Below are positions 7,844-16,732 of a DNA stretch of 64,000 nt, one piece after another (the stretch's first letter is position 1; every line of letters begins with the position of its first letter). The position numbers and the translations under genes are program-made. Under the pieces are notes generated by a model. It ran no database searches. It was not told the origin of the DNA and saw only the letters and a program-made list of their open reading frames with translations. The DNA comes from 2-02-FULL-48-14 sp964356195 (GTDB taxonomy: Bacteria; Patescibacteriota; Gracilibacteria; UBA1369; 2-02-FULL-48-14). The stretch lies in NCBI GenBank assembly GCA_964356195.1, contig CAYHGP010000004.1, positions 1-64,000 on the forward strand, in the 5' to 3' direction.

Positions 7844-7872
7844 AGTATAGCAGAATTCCGACTTGGGGACAA
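7844..7872 (-). promoter_or_regulatory. Promoter of the surface protein gene (TTGTCC-17-TATACT)
   Basis: On the minus strand the -35 TTGTCC is at 7872-7867 and the -10 TATACT at 7849-7844, with a 17-bp spacer and TGC before the -10. Its -35 overlaps the -35 of the divergent promoter at 7863-7891 by two bases, so the two transcription units may compete for polymerase. Confidence 0.65.
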
Positions 7873-7891
7873 GGCTCCCTCGTGCTAGAGT
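7863..7891 (+). promoter_or_regulatory. Promoter of the 7TM/ATP-grasp pair (TTGGGG-17-TAGAGT)
   Basis: -35 TTGGGG (7863-7868), 17-bp spacer, -10 TAGAGT (7886-7891) preceded by TGC. The -10 ends 8 nt before the ATG at 7900, which implies a leaderless mRNA and decides that start over the ATG at 7894. Confidence 0.6.
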
Positions 7892-7899
7892 AAATGGGT

Positions 7900-9189
7900 A
7901 TGATTTCACGCCTCTTTGCTTTCCTTTTCTCCGTCCTTTTGTTCGCGCCGTCTGCAAGCGCTTTTGAGCTTCCGGTTTCGCTGGGACCCACCCATGCCGC
8001 GGTTGAAAAAAGTGTTATTTTTGATGCTTCTGAACTTCCACTTACGCTCAGCGGTGAAAACTTGACTTACGAATGGCTGCTGGGCGACGGAAACCGTGAA
8101 CAAGGGGAGGAAGTGGTGCATTCCTATGCGGAATCCGGAGATTACCAGGTTACTGTGACGGTTCATGACGAAAAAGGAGGTGAAGAAAGCTTTGAACAGA
8201 ATGTATTTATTTATGAGCACTCCTTTGTTTTGATCACGAATCTTCCCGATGAAAAAGAGAAGGTTGATGAATTCGCGGCAGCGGCACGGGAACAAGGAAT
8301 TTATGTGAATGTGCTGGAGACGTTCAGTTCGGAGTCGGAGTTTTTGGAAGAGGAAGAGCTTCATCAGCAGTTGGTGGAGCATCTTGATGAACTGGAATCG
8401 GCGGAGAACGTGCTTGTTTATACTTATGGAAGTTCCGGGCTCACGGTGCTTTCTCAGTTCCCCGAGACTTTTCATGGAAAAGAAATCTTCTTTATTTCCG
8501 ATCAAAACTTTTCTACGCTCACCAACTTGGCTCGAGGAGTTTTCCACAGCGTCGCTCCNNNNNNNNNNNNNNNNNNNNNNNNNNNNNNNNNNNNNNNNNN
8601 NNNNNNNNNNNNNNNNNNNNNNNNNNNNNNNNNNNNNNNNNNNNNNNNNNNNNNNNNNATCGACACTTTGGGAGTTTATACACCGTCTATTTTGGCGCTT
8701 TCATTCATTGCTCTCAATTTGTGGTTTGGACTTTTGATTTTCATCTCTTTGCTGGTGACCGGTACTTTGGTTCGCAGCCTGCTTCATCGTTATCGTCTAC
8801 TTTATATTCCTCGTATGGCCATTGTTCTTACTTTCACAAGTTTGACGATTTTGATTTTGCTTTTCTTGGGCGCCTATTTCCAAATCGGTAATGTGGCCGG
8901 TGTCGCCATTTTCCCTATGTTGGTGATGAGTACGATGGTGGAAAAATTTGTTACCATTCAAAGTGATCGTGGATTTAAAGGCGCGCTCACCGTCGTTGGA
9001 GAAGTGCTTTTCGTTGCAATTCTTTGTTTCTTTGTGGCGGAATGGGGAATGCTTAAAGTTTTGGTTTTGGGGCATCCTGAAGTCATTCTGTTCTTTCTGG
9101 CCTTCAACTTTCTTTTGGCCCGATGGACGGGACTTAGACTCACCGAATACTTTCGTTTTCGTGAACTTATCCATCACATCGAAGAATAA
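7900..9189 (+). CDS. PKD domain - 7TM membrane protein (interrupted by assembly gap)
   Basis: A signal peptide is followed by a PKD-type beta domain (about residues 22-110, with YEWLLGDG and YAESGDYQVTVTV hallmarks). Then comes an alpha/beta region (about 110-220) and a C-terminal block of at least five transmembrane helices visible after the gap. The C-terminal block resembles the 7TM region that in other bacteria is fused to an inactive transglutaminase domain and encoded next to a RimK-like ATP-grasp enzyme. Here a PKD domain takes the extracellular place. The stop and next start overlap (TAATG), so it is translationally coupled to the ATP-grasp gene. A run of 100 N interrupts the frame; the true gap length is unknown. 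The start follows the promoter spacing; 7894 is the alternative ATG. Confidence 0.75.
   Translation: MISRLFAFLFSVLLFAPSASAFELPVSLGPTHAAVEKSVIFDASELPLTLSGENLTYEWLLGDGNREQGEEVVHSYAESGDYQVTVTVHDEKGGEESFEQNVFIYEHSFVLITNLPDEKEKVDEFAAAAREQGIYVNVLETFSSESEFLEEEELHQQLVEHLDELESAENVLVYTYGSSGLTVLSQFPETFHGKEIFFISDQNFSTLTNLARGVFHSVAXXXXXXXXXXXXXXXXXXXXXXXXXXXXXXXXXXIDTLGVYTPSILALSFIALNLWFGLLIFISLLVTGTLVRSLLHRYRLLYIPRMAIVLTFTSLTILILLFLGAYFQIGNVAGVAIFPMLVMSTMVEKFVTIQSDRGFKGALTVVGEVLFVAILCFFVAEWGMLKVLVLGHPEVILFFLAFNFLLARWTGLRLTEYFRFRELIHHIEE
8559..8658. other. Assembly gap (100 N)
   Basis: Exactly 100 N inside the 7TM protein gene, between the extracellular part and the transmembrane block. It probably hides at least one transmembrane helix. 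Confidence 0.95.
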
Positions 9190-11558
9190 TGGGACTCTTC
9201 GGGCACTACGGAATCTTGGGAATTAATGCGCGGAACTTGCTTTACATCCGTCCTTTTAACAAAAAAAAGGCGATTCGTTTCGCGGATGACAAACTCAAGA
9301 CCAAACATTTTTTGTCCGCACGCGAGATTCCGGTTCCTCGTCTTTATGCCAGCATCCGAAATCTGGAAGAGCTTGAAAAATTTGATTTCTCAAGCTTGCC
9401 GAACAGCTTTGTTTTGAAGCCTAATTTGGGTTATGGCGGGCAAGGAATTATTCCCATTATTGATCGGAAGGGGAAAGATTTCATGAAGGCAAGCGGAGAC
9501 TTGATTGGTGAACCGGAACTGCGTGAACAGGTTTCCGATATTTTAGAGGGACGCTTCAGTATTTCGGGTTTACAAGACACGGCTTTTTTTGAACAACTTA
9601 TCACCTGTGATCATCGTTTGGCACGGTACTGTTACAAGGGTTTACCGGACATTCGTATTGTGGTTCATAATCTTATTCCGGTGATGGCTATGCTTCGTTT
9701 GCCCACTCGTGAATCCGACGGAAAAGCGAATTTACATCAAGGAGCAGTTGGCGTTGGAATCGATATGGCCACGGGGAAAGCCACGTATATTTTGTATCGT
9801 AATAAAATTGTGGAAGAGGTTCCTGACATGGGTCCCATTCGAGGTTTCAAAATTCCTTATTGGGAAGAGATGCTCTTGATTGCTTCTAAAATTCAACTGC
9901 TCACCAACTTGGGTTACTGTGCCGTGGATATTGCGATCGATGAGAAGAACGGTCCTATGCTTTTGGAAATGAATGCGCGTGCGGGGTTGGGTGTACAAAT
10001 GGCCAACTTGGCGCCTCTGCGTCGACGTCTCGAACGTATTCAGGGAGTCGAGGTGAACACCCCTGAAAAAGGAGTGCGTTTGGCCCAAGATTTGTTTGGA
10101 AATAAAATTGAAAAAGAAGTGAAGAAAATCAGTGGGAAGGAGGTCATTGGGCATGAAGAACAAGTGAAAATTCTGGCTCCCGGCGAAGCACATTACGTGT
10201 GGGCTTCCATGAACCCTTTGCTGGAAGAAAGTTTGATGGATAGAGCTTTGGCGGAGGAGCTGAAACTTCTTAGTCAGGAGGACAAGGAAAGCGTAAAGCT
10301 TAAATTTGTGATTGGAACTACTCGCGTGCAAACCGTGGTGCATCTGGATGATCTCGGGGGGCAAGCTTTTCAGTTTGTTATAGGGAAACGGGACCTCAAA
10401 GATTTTCTTATTGATCCCAGCAAGGGTAAGAGCAAAGCTTTGAAGTTGCCCACTTTTTTCCCGCAAGATATGTTTGCCGTGGGATCCAATCCTTTGGATT
10501 TAGACGGGAATTTGGTTGCGTTGGACAAACGAATAAAACTCCTCAGCCACTTAAAACCTCTCAATTTGAAAGAAGAAGGGAATCGTTTTATGCTCGATCC
10601 GACCGAAGATCCTCAGTTTGAATATGGCGAGCTTGGCTTCAATCCTCTCGAATTGAAAAAGGACTTAGATCACCTCAAAACTCAATGTGACGATACGGCT
10701 CTTGGGCAACTTTTTGCCGGAAAAATTTTAGAGCTGCGTCAAAAAATCGAATTGCTTGAAAGTTTGGGGACGGATTATTTTACGGCTGCAAGTATAAAAC
10801 TTTATGGTCATTCGACGGAAGCGCTGCTCGCGAAGGCAAAGGAGAAACTGGATCGTAAACCCGCTCATTTCATCCCCTCGGCAAAAACTTACTCTATGGA
10901 AGAAGCCATTGTGGAATTTGAACGTGCATTTAAATCTTACGGTTTGGATCACTGGCGTATTAAAGTGAATCGACACATGGTAGCGGCGTGTTCCGCCGGA
11001 AAACAGGACACGCTATTCATTCGTGAAGGAGCTACGTTTGCTGAAAATCGTTTACGTATGCTTGTGGCTCATGAAATTGAAACTCACATTTTGACGGCTG
11101 AAAATGGGAAATACCAAGCTTACCGTTTATTCAATCGCGGTTTTGGTAATTACTTGGAGACTCAGGAAGGCTTAGCCATTTGGAACCAAGAACAAGTTCT
11201 CACACATGACGTTGAAAAGAATTACCGAAGTGCGTTGCTTGTATTTGTTGTGGATTACGCCCAAAAGCACGGTTTTGCCGAAACCTATGATTATTGTCTT
11301 AAGCTCGGGCTTACTTCTGAAAAAGCTTTTCAAACTGTTTTGAAGGTTAAGAGAGGGCTTCATGATACTCGAAAACCCGGAGCTTTTACGAAAGAGCTCA
11401 CTTACTTCTCAGGCTATCTTCAAATTCAAAACTTTGTTGGCAATGGGGGAGACCTCAAGGATTTATATTACGGAAAGTACAATCTAAGAGACTTGGACTT
11501 GATCAAAAAAGTTCCGGGCTTGAACCCGCCTAGAATTTTACCTAATTTCCTGAGGTAG
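9189..11558 (+). CDS. Fusion of ATP-grasp amidoligase-like and QEGLA-motif (DUF1704) peptidase domains
   Basis: A 789-residue two-enzyme fusion. Residues 1-310 form a RimK-like ATP-grasp domain, with the ATP loop VLKPNLGYGGQGI (about 77-89) and a metal-binding end in AVDIAIDEKNG and LEMNARAG. Such enzymes join an amino group to a carboxylate. Residues 310-480 form an unassigned linker domain. From about 485 onward is a DUF1704 domain (annotated elsewhere as flavohemoglobin expression-modulating QEGLA motif protein), with zinc-peptidase HEIETH at 628-633 and QEGLA at 659-663. In many bacteria these are separate neighbouring genes. It is coupled by a 1-bp overlap to the 7TM gene. Substrate unknown; a peptide or cell-surface conjugate made by the ligase and trimmed by the peptidase is an inference. 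The 3' end overlaps the RsbU-like gene by 17 bp. Confidence 0.85.
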   Translation: MGLFGHYGILGINARNLLYIRPFNKKKAIRFADDKLKTKHFLSAREIPVPRLYASIRNLEELEKFDFSSLPNSFVLKPNLGYGGQGIIPIIDRKGKDFMKASGDLIGEPELREQVSDILEGRFSISGLQDTAFFEQLITCDHRLARYCYKGLPDIRIVVHNLIPVMAMLRLPTRESDGKANLHQGAVGVGIDMATGKATYILYRNKIVEEVPDMGPIRGFKIPYWEEMLLIASKIQLLTNLGYCAVDIAIDEKNGPMLLEMNARAGLGVQMANLAPLRRRLERIQGVEVNTPEKGVRLAQDLFGNKIEKEVKKISGKEVIGHEEQVKILAPGEAHYVWASMNPLLEESLMDRALAEELKLLSQEDKESVKLKFVIGTTRVQTVVHLDDLGGQAFQFVIGKRDLKDFLIDPSKGKSKALKLPTFFPQDMFAVGSNPLDLDGNLVALDKRIKLLSHLKPLNLKEEGNRFMLDPTEDPQFEYGELGFNPLELKKDLDHLKTQCDDTALGQLFAGKILELRQKIELLESLGTDYFTAASIKLYGHSTEALLAKAKEKLDRKPAHFIPSAKTYSMEEAIVEFERAFKSYGLDHWRIKVNRHMVAACSAGKQDTLFIREGATFAENRLRMLVAHEIETHILTAENGKYQAYRLFNRGFGNYLETQEGLAIWNQEQVLTHDVEKNYRSALLVFVVDYAQKHGFAETYDYCLKLGLTSEKAFQTVLKVKRGLHDTRKPGAFTKELTYFSGYLQIQNFVGNGGDLKDLYYGKYNLRDLDLIKKVPGLNPPRILPNFLR

Positions 11559-12687
11559 CACTCCACTCCGTACTTGCCGCCTTTTTTGCGATGGCTGCAG
11601 AGCTGTGTTTGAGTACTAGGAGAGTCATGTCATCGAGTTGGGTTTGACCTTCCATGAAACGTCCTACGTCGATGGCAATTTTTTCAAAAAGTTCTTCCGT
11701 GCTTGTGGAGGCGGAGGCGTGGTCTTGAAGGAAGTTTTTCAGTCGGACGAGACCGTAGATTTCTCCCTGTACATTTTTAGCTTCGGTGATTCCATCGGAA
11801 TAAAGAACCAGAAAGTCGTTTTCTTTCAAAAGCATTTCACTTTCATGCACGAGTTTTCGGTTGTCCGCGATCATTCCTACGGCAAGGCCGCCGGCTTTAA
11901 TGGCCTCTACGGCTCCTTCACCGGTGTGAACATGAAGAATATATTCATGCCCCGCCCCGACCCATTTCATCGTGGATTGTGCCGGTAGCCACTCGAAAAG
12001 AATCATGGTCATGAACATACTGGGCTTGAGGTGGGGTTTTAAGAATTGATTAAGCTTTATGACCATTTCGGAAAGGTTCTCTTCCGTATGAATAAAGGTT
12101 TCTAATAGGGCATCTACCATTACCATTACAATGCCGGCCGGGATTCCGTGTCCCGTAGAATCTCCAATGTAAAATAAGGTATTTCCATCCTTGGAAAAGA
12201 AATCAAAAGTGTCCCCTCCAATTTCTGAAGCGGGTCTTGTCTTCGCGGTAATCTCGAGTCCCAAAACATCCGGAGCGTTTTTGGGAATGAGCATTTGCTG
12301 AATTTCTTGAGCCGAATCCAATTCTTTCTGGATTCGTTTGTGGGACTGGACACTGCCGGAAATATTTTCAAGGTTTCGTGTCACCTCATTGAAGAAGTGT
12401 GCCAGTACACCGAATTCATTTGTTTTAGACGTTAAAATACGGCGATATGTTTTTCCGGTGAGAAGAGCCTTCATTTCACGAATGATTTTGTGCAGAGGAC
12501 TTTGCACTATGATATAGAAACTAAAAATGCTTATTAAAAAGAGGAGGCCAAAACCTCCCAGTAGAATGAATCTTAGACTAAAGTCTGTCTCTTCCAGAGC
12601 GTAAATGCTGAACCCACAAATAAGCGCTCCACTGATCAAGAGTGAAAAAAGAAGGGGCCCGAAAATGCTGCGGCGTAGAAAACTCAT
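11542..12687 (-). CDS. RsbU-like membrane PP2C phosphatase
   Basis: A sensor-type SpoIIE/RsbU protein phosphatase of 381 residues. Two transmembrane helices (about 5-25 and 32-55) precede a HAMP-like segment and a short coiled coil with DSAQEIQQMLIP, the usual entry to this phosphatase family. Metal-binding aspartates are seen in SEIGGDTFD, GDSTGHG and LDDMT. The role would be dephosphorylation of a STAS anti-anti-sigma protein in partner switching; an RsbW/RsbV-like pair is at 21253-22229. I chose the ATG at 12687, not the upstream TTG at 12723, because the TTG lies inside the -35 of a strong promoter whose -10 ends 7 nt before this ATG. It is downstream of the MFS-HEAT gene on the same strand. 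Confidence 0.88.
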   Translation of the reverse strand: MSFLRRSIFGPLLFSLLISGALICGFSIYALEETDFSLRFILLGGFGLLFLISIFSFYIIVQSPLHKIIREMKALLTGKTYRRILTSKTNEFGVLAHFFNEVTRNLENISGSVQSHKRIQKELDSAQEIQQMLIPKNAPDVLGLEITAKTRPASEIGGDTFDFFSKDGNTLFYIGDSTGHGIPAGIVMVMVDALLETFIHTEENLSEMVIKLNQFLKPHLKPSMFMTMILFEWLPAQSTMKWVGAGHEYILHVHTGEGAVEAIKAGGLAVGMIADNRKLVHESEMLLKENDFLVLYSDGITEAKNVQGEIYGLVRLKNFLQDHASASTSTEELFEKIAIDVGRFMEGQTQLDDMTLLVLKHSSAAIAKKAASTEWSATSGN

Positions 12688-12694
12688 TCGCCCT

Positions 12695-12723
12695 ATTATA
12701 GAACGTGAATCTTGAAACTCCAA
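12695..12723 (-). promoter_or_regulatory. Promoter of the RsbU-like gene (TTGGAG-17-TATAAT)
   Basis: Minus strand: -35 TTGGAG (12723-12718), 17-bp spacer, consensus -10 TATAAT (12700-12695). Only 7 nt separate the -10 from the ATG at 12687, implying a leaderless transcript. Confidence 0.7.
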
Positions 12724-12730
12724 AGGAAAC

Positions 12731-15115
12731 CTAGCTTCTGGAGTCGAGGATCTTTTCGATCTTATGAGCCTCGTGGTAGGCTTTTACTTTGCTGTAAAGG
12801 TGCTTCAAAGTGGCTAATGTTTCGTGACTCATCTCATCCAGAGAAAGGTGTTTGTATTCGGAGAGGATGCTGCTGATTTTTTCTATGACGTGAAGGTCCA
12901 GGGCCTGTTCCAAAATTCTTTGAAAGCGTTTTGAAACTCCTTGAAGACTTCTGAGAGAATCCTCGAAATGAAGAATGAGTTCCGGAATTACGCTTTCATC
13001 TTCCATTTGTGCGAGGCTGAGGAGAGCCGCTTGCCGGATTTTTTCTGATTCGTGATGAATATAGGATTTCAATGTTGAGCGTAGGCTTGTTTCTTTAACC
13101 CGGCCCGCGGTCTCAATCCCCAGGGCCAAGACTTCCAATTTACGACTTTCGAGCATCTTCATGAGATGGTGTTTAAGTTCGGCTCTTAAAGCTTTAAATT
13201 GCCACAGCGCGACCAGGGCAGCCGCTTTGATAGCAGGATCTTTATCTTCCAAACGATCTTTTAGATAATATTTTAAATTGGGATCTTTAAATAAATGCAA
13301 CATTCGAATGAAATGGGGTCGTACGTTTTCGTCTTTGTGGAGTTCTCCCATGAGAAACTCGATGAGTCCCTGAGGCTCTAAGTCGTAGTATAAGAGTACC
13401 AAGGGTTCCAATATATTCTCCTGATGTTCTTTCTTTAAAGCGGCTTTTAAACTTTCTATCACTCGGTAGCGTGTGAAGGATTGTTCCAGCATATGCTTCT
13501 TAAGCTTGTGGTAGTGGGCCAGGGCTTGGATGGCACCTAACCTTAAATCATCATTTGGATTTTTGATTATTTCAAGGAGGCTTGCAATAGCTTCCGGGTC
13601 TTCCAGCAGTCCCAGCGTGTTTAAAATTCTTTCTTTCAGCACTTCGGGTTCGCTGGAACGTTGTAAGATTTTTTGTAAGGAAGCCGTGTTTGATTCATGC
13701 CCTTTTTGCCCCAAAATTTCTACGGCGTTGAGTCGTGTAGGAAGGTCGGATTTGTGGCTGAGATTTTGTTCGTTCATCAAAGTGTAAGAGCGATTCATCC
13801 GATTGAGAATAAATGCCATGAGCGCGCTCATCACCAGGAGCATTGCGTTGAGAGCCATGGTCTGTTCGAGCCCTTTGAGTTTAAAGGCAATGAATAAAAG
13901 TCCCACGGTTCCCAAAATTGCTCCAAAGGGTTTCATAATTCCTTGCATGAATTCCTTGGTGTCGCGACGAAGTTCATGAGGTACCGCGTAGTAAGACGAA
14001 TCGTAAGCGTTTTTGAAAAGAATCCCCGTGAGCTCATAGCTACCTCGGCTTAAGGAAGCGGTGAAAAAATTGAAATGTAGAGTCATTGCAATAAGGTTCA
14101 AAAGGGTCACGAGAGGGTGCAATAGCATACTGGAAGTGATTCCCAGTGCACTTATGATTCGACTCGCAAAAATGAGCTGCATGAACAAGGCGGCGAGGTT
14201 GAAAATGAGGTGCAGGGTTCCCATTTTTTGAGTGATGGCTTGCTCGTAATCTTGTTGTTCCTCTTGGACAGGATCTTCCGAAGCGAGTGCGATTTCGTGG
14301 CCGGTGGGGTGGCCTTCCACCAATGTCTCTTCTTGAGTGCTGTACACGTCTTCTTGGATGGCTTTTGTGTACTGGAATTCGAGTACATTCATAATCGCCC
14401 AGAAGAGCAGCACCACCATCATCATGCCTTTTAGAAAGGGGTATTTTTTGATTTCGTTGTAGTGAACTTTCGAAGTTCGGTGCGTTTCGCCGGCTATTTT
14501 CAGCTTTGGGATTTCCATGGTGCGGGCGTTGTAGCGAAGCACAATCGGCAGAATAAAAATCAATAAAATCACCCAAATGAGGATGAACTTGTAACTGGGG
14601 ATGGCATCTGCAAATAGAGTGAGCAGCAAACCCCCCATAATGCCTCCCACGGTTTCTGCGGATTCAATGATGGGGAAGGTGCGTTGGCTTTCGAGTGGCG
14701 TGAATAGTTCTTCATTAAAGAGAGAAATGAGAATATTCAGTTGCGATAAAATGATCGATTGCGCGATGAGGTAAAAGACAAAAAATAGGGTCGGATTGGT
14801 GTGAATGAAAAAGATGGAGCTGACCAAAGAAGCGGCGGCCATGAGTACCGTGAACGTGATGAGGACTTCCTCTTTTACGCGGTGGATGAGCTTTTGATAA
14901 ATCAAAGTTCCCAGCATCATGAGGAGGGCGTTTCCCAGGAAGAGCAGAGGGAGGAGTTCAATTCCTACTTTCCCAAGAAATAAGGCGGTTAAAATACTTC
15001 CTCCCACAATGAAACCCATGCGGCTCAAAAAGACCATCCCCCAGGCCACGAGGACACGGGGCCACTCTCGAGAGGAAAGGTTGAGAAGTTGATTGATTCT
15101 GTTGAGAAGATTCAC
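12731..15115 (-). CDS. MFS-like (ADP/ATP carrier-like) transporter with C-terminal HEAT repeats
   Basis: A 794-residue protein. Residues 1-430 hold about 10-12 hydrophobic helices in a major-facilitator or NTP-transporter-like arrangement, with a charged, His/Glu-rich loop near 270-300. From about 455 to the end are repeated pairs of short helices (e.g. ALAHYHKLKK, ALVALWQFKALR, ALLSLAQMEDES) typical of HEAT repeats. Similar transporter-HEAT combinations are known in some bacteria as ATP/ADP-translocase relatives; the substrate here is unknown. The start is GTG at 15115; the ATG two bases upstream is immediately followed by an in-frame stop. A strong promoter precedes it. The RsbU-like gene follows after 43 bp, so the pair may share regulation. 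Confidence 0.7.
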   Translation of the reverse strand: MNLLNRINQLLNLSSREWPRVLVAWGMVFLSRMGFIVGGSILTALFLGKVGIELLPLLFLGNALLMMLGTLIYQKLIHRVKEEVLITFTVLMAAASLVSSIFFIHTNPTLFFVFYLIAQSIILSQLNILISLFNEELFTPLESQRTFPIIESAETVGGIMGGLLLTLFADAIPSYKFILIWVILLIFILPIVLRYNARTMEIPKLKIAGETHRTSKVHYNEIKKYPFLKGMMMVVLLFWAIMNVLEFQYTKAIQEDVYSTQEETLVEGHPTGHEIALASEDPVQEEQQDYEQAITQKMGTLHLIFNLAALFMQLIFASRIISALGITSSMLLHPLVTLLNLIAMTLHFNFFTASLSRGSYELTGILFKNAYDSSYYAVPHELRRDTKEFMQGIMKPFGAILGTVGLLFIAFKLKGLEQTMALNAMLLVMSALMAFILNRMNRSYTLMNEQNLSHKSDLPTRLNAVEILGQKGHESNTASLQKILQRSSEPEVLKERILNTLGLLEDPEAIASLLEIIKNPNDDLRLGAIQALAHYHKLKKHMLEQSFTRYRVIESLKAALKKEHQENILEPLVLLYYDLEPQGLIEFLMGELHKDENVRPHFIRMLHLFKDPNLKYYLKDRLEDKDPAIKAAALVALWQFKALRAELKHHLMKMLESRKLEVLALGIETAGRVKETSLRSTLKSYIHHESEKIRQAALLSLAQMEDESVIPELILHFEDSLRSLQGVSKRFQRILEQALDLHVIEKISSILSEYKHLSLDEMSHETLATLKHLYSKVKAYHEAHKIEKILDSRS

Positions 15116-15135
15116 ATTTTTGTTTTAATCTTGAT

Positions 15136-15164
15136 ATTATAACATAAAAATAATCTATAGACAA
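15136..15164 (-). promoter_or_regulatory. Promoter of the MFS-HEAT gene (TTGTCT-17-TATAAT)
   Basis: Minus strand: TTGTCT (15164-15159), 17-bp spacer, TATAAT (15141-15136) with TGT just before it (extended -10). The leader to the GTG at 15115 is about 14 nt. Confidence 0.7.
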
Positions 15165-15196
15165 GGCTACTTAACCTGAAAAGTTTATGGATTTGT

Positions 15197-15202
15197 TACA
15201 AT
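15197..15202 (+). promoter_or_regulatory. -10 element of murJ (TACAAT)
   Basis: TACAAT preceded by TGT, ending 6 nt before the murJ ATG. No clear -35 is visible, as is common for extended -10 promoters. The spacing implies a leaderless mRNA. Confidence 0.45.
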
Positions 15203-15208
15203 TTACCC

Positions 15209-16732
15209 ATGTTTAAGCTTTCTACTTTCTCGAAAGTCGGCCTAGGTGCGATGCTTTTGGCGTTCTCTTCCATTCTGAGTCGTGTGATGGGCGTTCTTCG
15301 TGATTATCTTTTTGCTAAAATTTTTGGAATTGGGGCTCAAGGGGGAATTTTTGCTCTGGATGCGTATTACACCGCTTTTCGGATTCCAGATTTTCTGTAC
15401 ACGCTTCTCATCATGAGTGCGCTTTCCACCGCTTTTATTCCACTCTACACACGCTTGAAAAAGAAGAGTGAACAGGAAGCATCACTCTTTGCGAGTGATG
15501 TCCTAAACGGCGTCAGTGTTCTGTTTATTTTCGTTGGCGGATTTTGTTTATTATTTGCTCCCGTCTTTGTCCCTTCCATTGCGCCTGGACTTTCTTTGGA
15601 ATCCCAAAAGATTGCTATTGATTTGACCCGTATCATGCTGCTGTCTCCTATTTTCCTGGGAGTGAGTAGCGTTCTGCAAGGAATTGAAAACGTGCAAAAA
15701 CGGTTTTGGGGGATGGCTTTGGCTCCCTTGGTTTATAACCTGAGTATTATTTGCGCGGCTTACTTTTTTGGCCGAGAATATGGTGTTTACGCTTTGGCTT
15801 ATGGAGTGGTGGCGGGAGCGTTTTTACATAGTTTAGTTCAGCTCCCGGGAGTTTTTCATACTCCTTTTCGTTACAAACTCCGACTCCCTAAATGGAATCC
15901 TGACACGAAGGAATTCATTCGGCTCTCTGTGCCTCGAATTTTTGGTGCTTCGGCAAATCAATTTTCACTTTTGGTCGATACATTTTTAGCTTCAATGATT
16001 TCCGTTGGAGCCTTGTCCGTTTATATGTACGCTCTCAACTTGCAAAGTTTTCCTTACGGAGTGGTGGCTATTTCTTTTTCCATTGCGGTGTTTTCCACTT
16101 TGGCCGAACACGCGGTTTCCAAAAATTTAGACGAATTTGTTTCTACCGTGCGGACTTCACTCCACACGATTCTTTTTTGGGCGGTACCGGCTACGCTTGG
16201 TCTCTTTCTTCTTCGTGAACCGGTGATTGTGTTGATTCTTAAAGGCGGTGCCTTTGATGAGGCGGCTCTGCTTCTCACGGTGAACACCTTCGCCATACTC
16301 ATTTGGTCTGCACTTCCTCAGAGTCTCACGCCTTTATTCGTGAGAAGTTTTTATGCGCTTTCAGAAACAAAAATACCCGTTCTTATTTCTTTTGTGACCG
16401 TTTTTGTGAATGTCGTCCTGTGTGTAATCTTTACGCAAGTCTATTCTTTTTCAGTGATGGGTTTGGCCCTGGCCACTCTCATCAGCTCCAGTTTAAATGC
16501 GCTTCTCCTTCTTTACTTTCTTAAGCGTAGCCTTCATAGGCGTCTCGGCGAATTTTTTCGGCTTAGCTCCTTGTTCTCCATCGGGATTCCTGCTCTCCTT
16601 ATGACTTTTGCCGTTCTTCTTTTTGAGCGCTTTACTTACACTAATTTGGTCTTTGAGCTGCTCACTCTCAGCGTTGTTGGTTTTTGTGTTTTCATGGGGA
16701 GTACTCGACTTCTCAAGTTTCGCCGTCAGTAG
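15209..16732 (+). CDS. murJ: Lipid II flippase MurJ (MviN family)
   Basis: A polytopic membrane protein of 507 residues with about 13-14 hydrophobic helices, matching the MATE/MOP-like MurJ fold that flips lipid II across the cytoplasmic membrane. Family hallmarks are SSILSRVMGVLRDYLFAK near the N-terminus, DAYYTAFRIPDFLY at about 50-63, and SVPRIFGASANQFSLLVD in the middle. The -10 lies 6 nt before the ATG and no Shine-Dalgarno is present. The last 80 codons are overlapped by the C-terminal tail of ribD on the opposite strand (240 bp), which is unusually long. Another polysaccharide-repeat flippase of the same superfamily is the alternative. Confidence 0.92.
   Translation: MFKLSTFSKVGLGAMLLAFSSILSRVMGVLRDYLFAKIFGIGAQGGIFALDAYYTAFRIPDFLYTLLIMSALSTAFIPLYTRLKKKSEQEASLFASDVLNGVSVLFIFVGGFCLLFAPVFVPSIAPGLSLESQKIAIDLTRIMLLSPIFLGVSSVLQGIENVQKRFWGMALAPLVYNLSIICAAYFFGREYGVYALAYGVVAGAFLHSLVQLPGVFHTPFRYKLRLPKWNPDTKEFIRLSVPRIFGASANQFSLLVDTFLASMISVGALSVYMYALNLQSFPYGVVAISFSIAVFSTLAEHAVSKNLDEFVSTVRTSLHTILFWAVPATLGLFLLREPVIVLILKGGAFDEAALLLTVNTFAILIWSALPQSLTPLFVRSFYALSETKIPVLISFVTVFVNVVLCVIFTQVYSFSVMGLALATLISSSLNALLLLYFLKRSLHRRLGEFFRLSSLFSIGIPALLMTFAVLLFERFTYTNLVFELLTLSVVGFCVFMGSTRLLKFRRQ

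Noticed and set aside
12688..12723. TTG start of the RsbU-like gene
   Set aside because: It coincides with the -35 hexamer of a strong promoter, so it would not be in the transcript; the ATG at 12687 fits.
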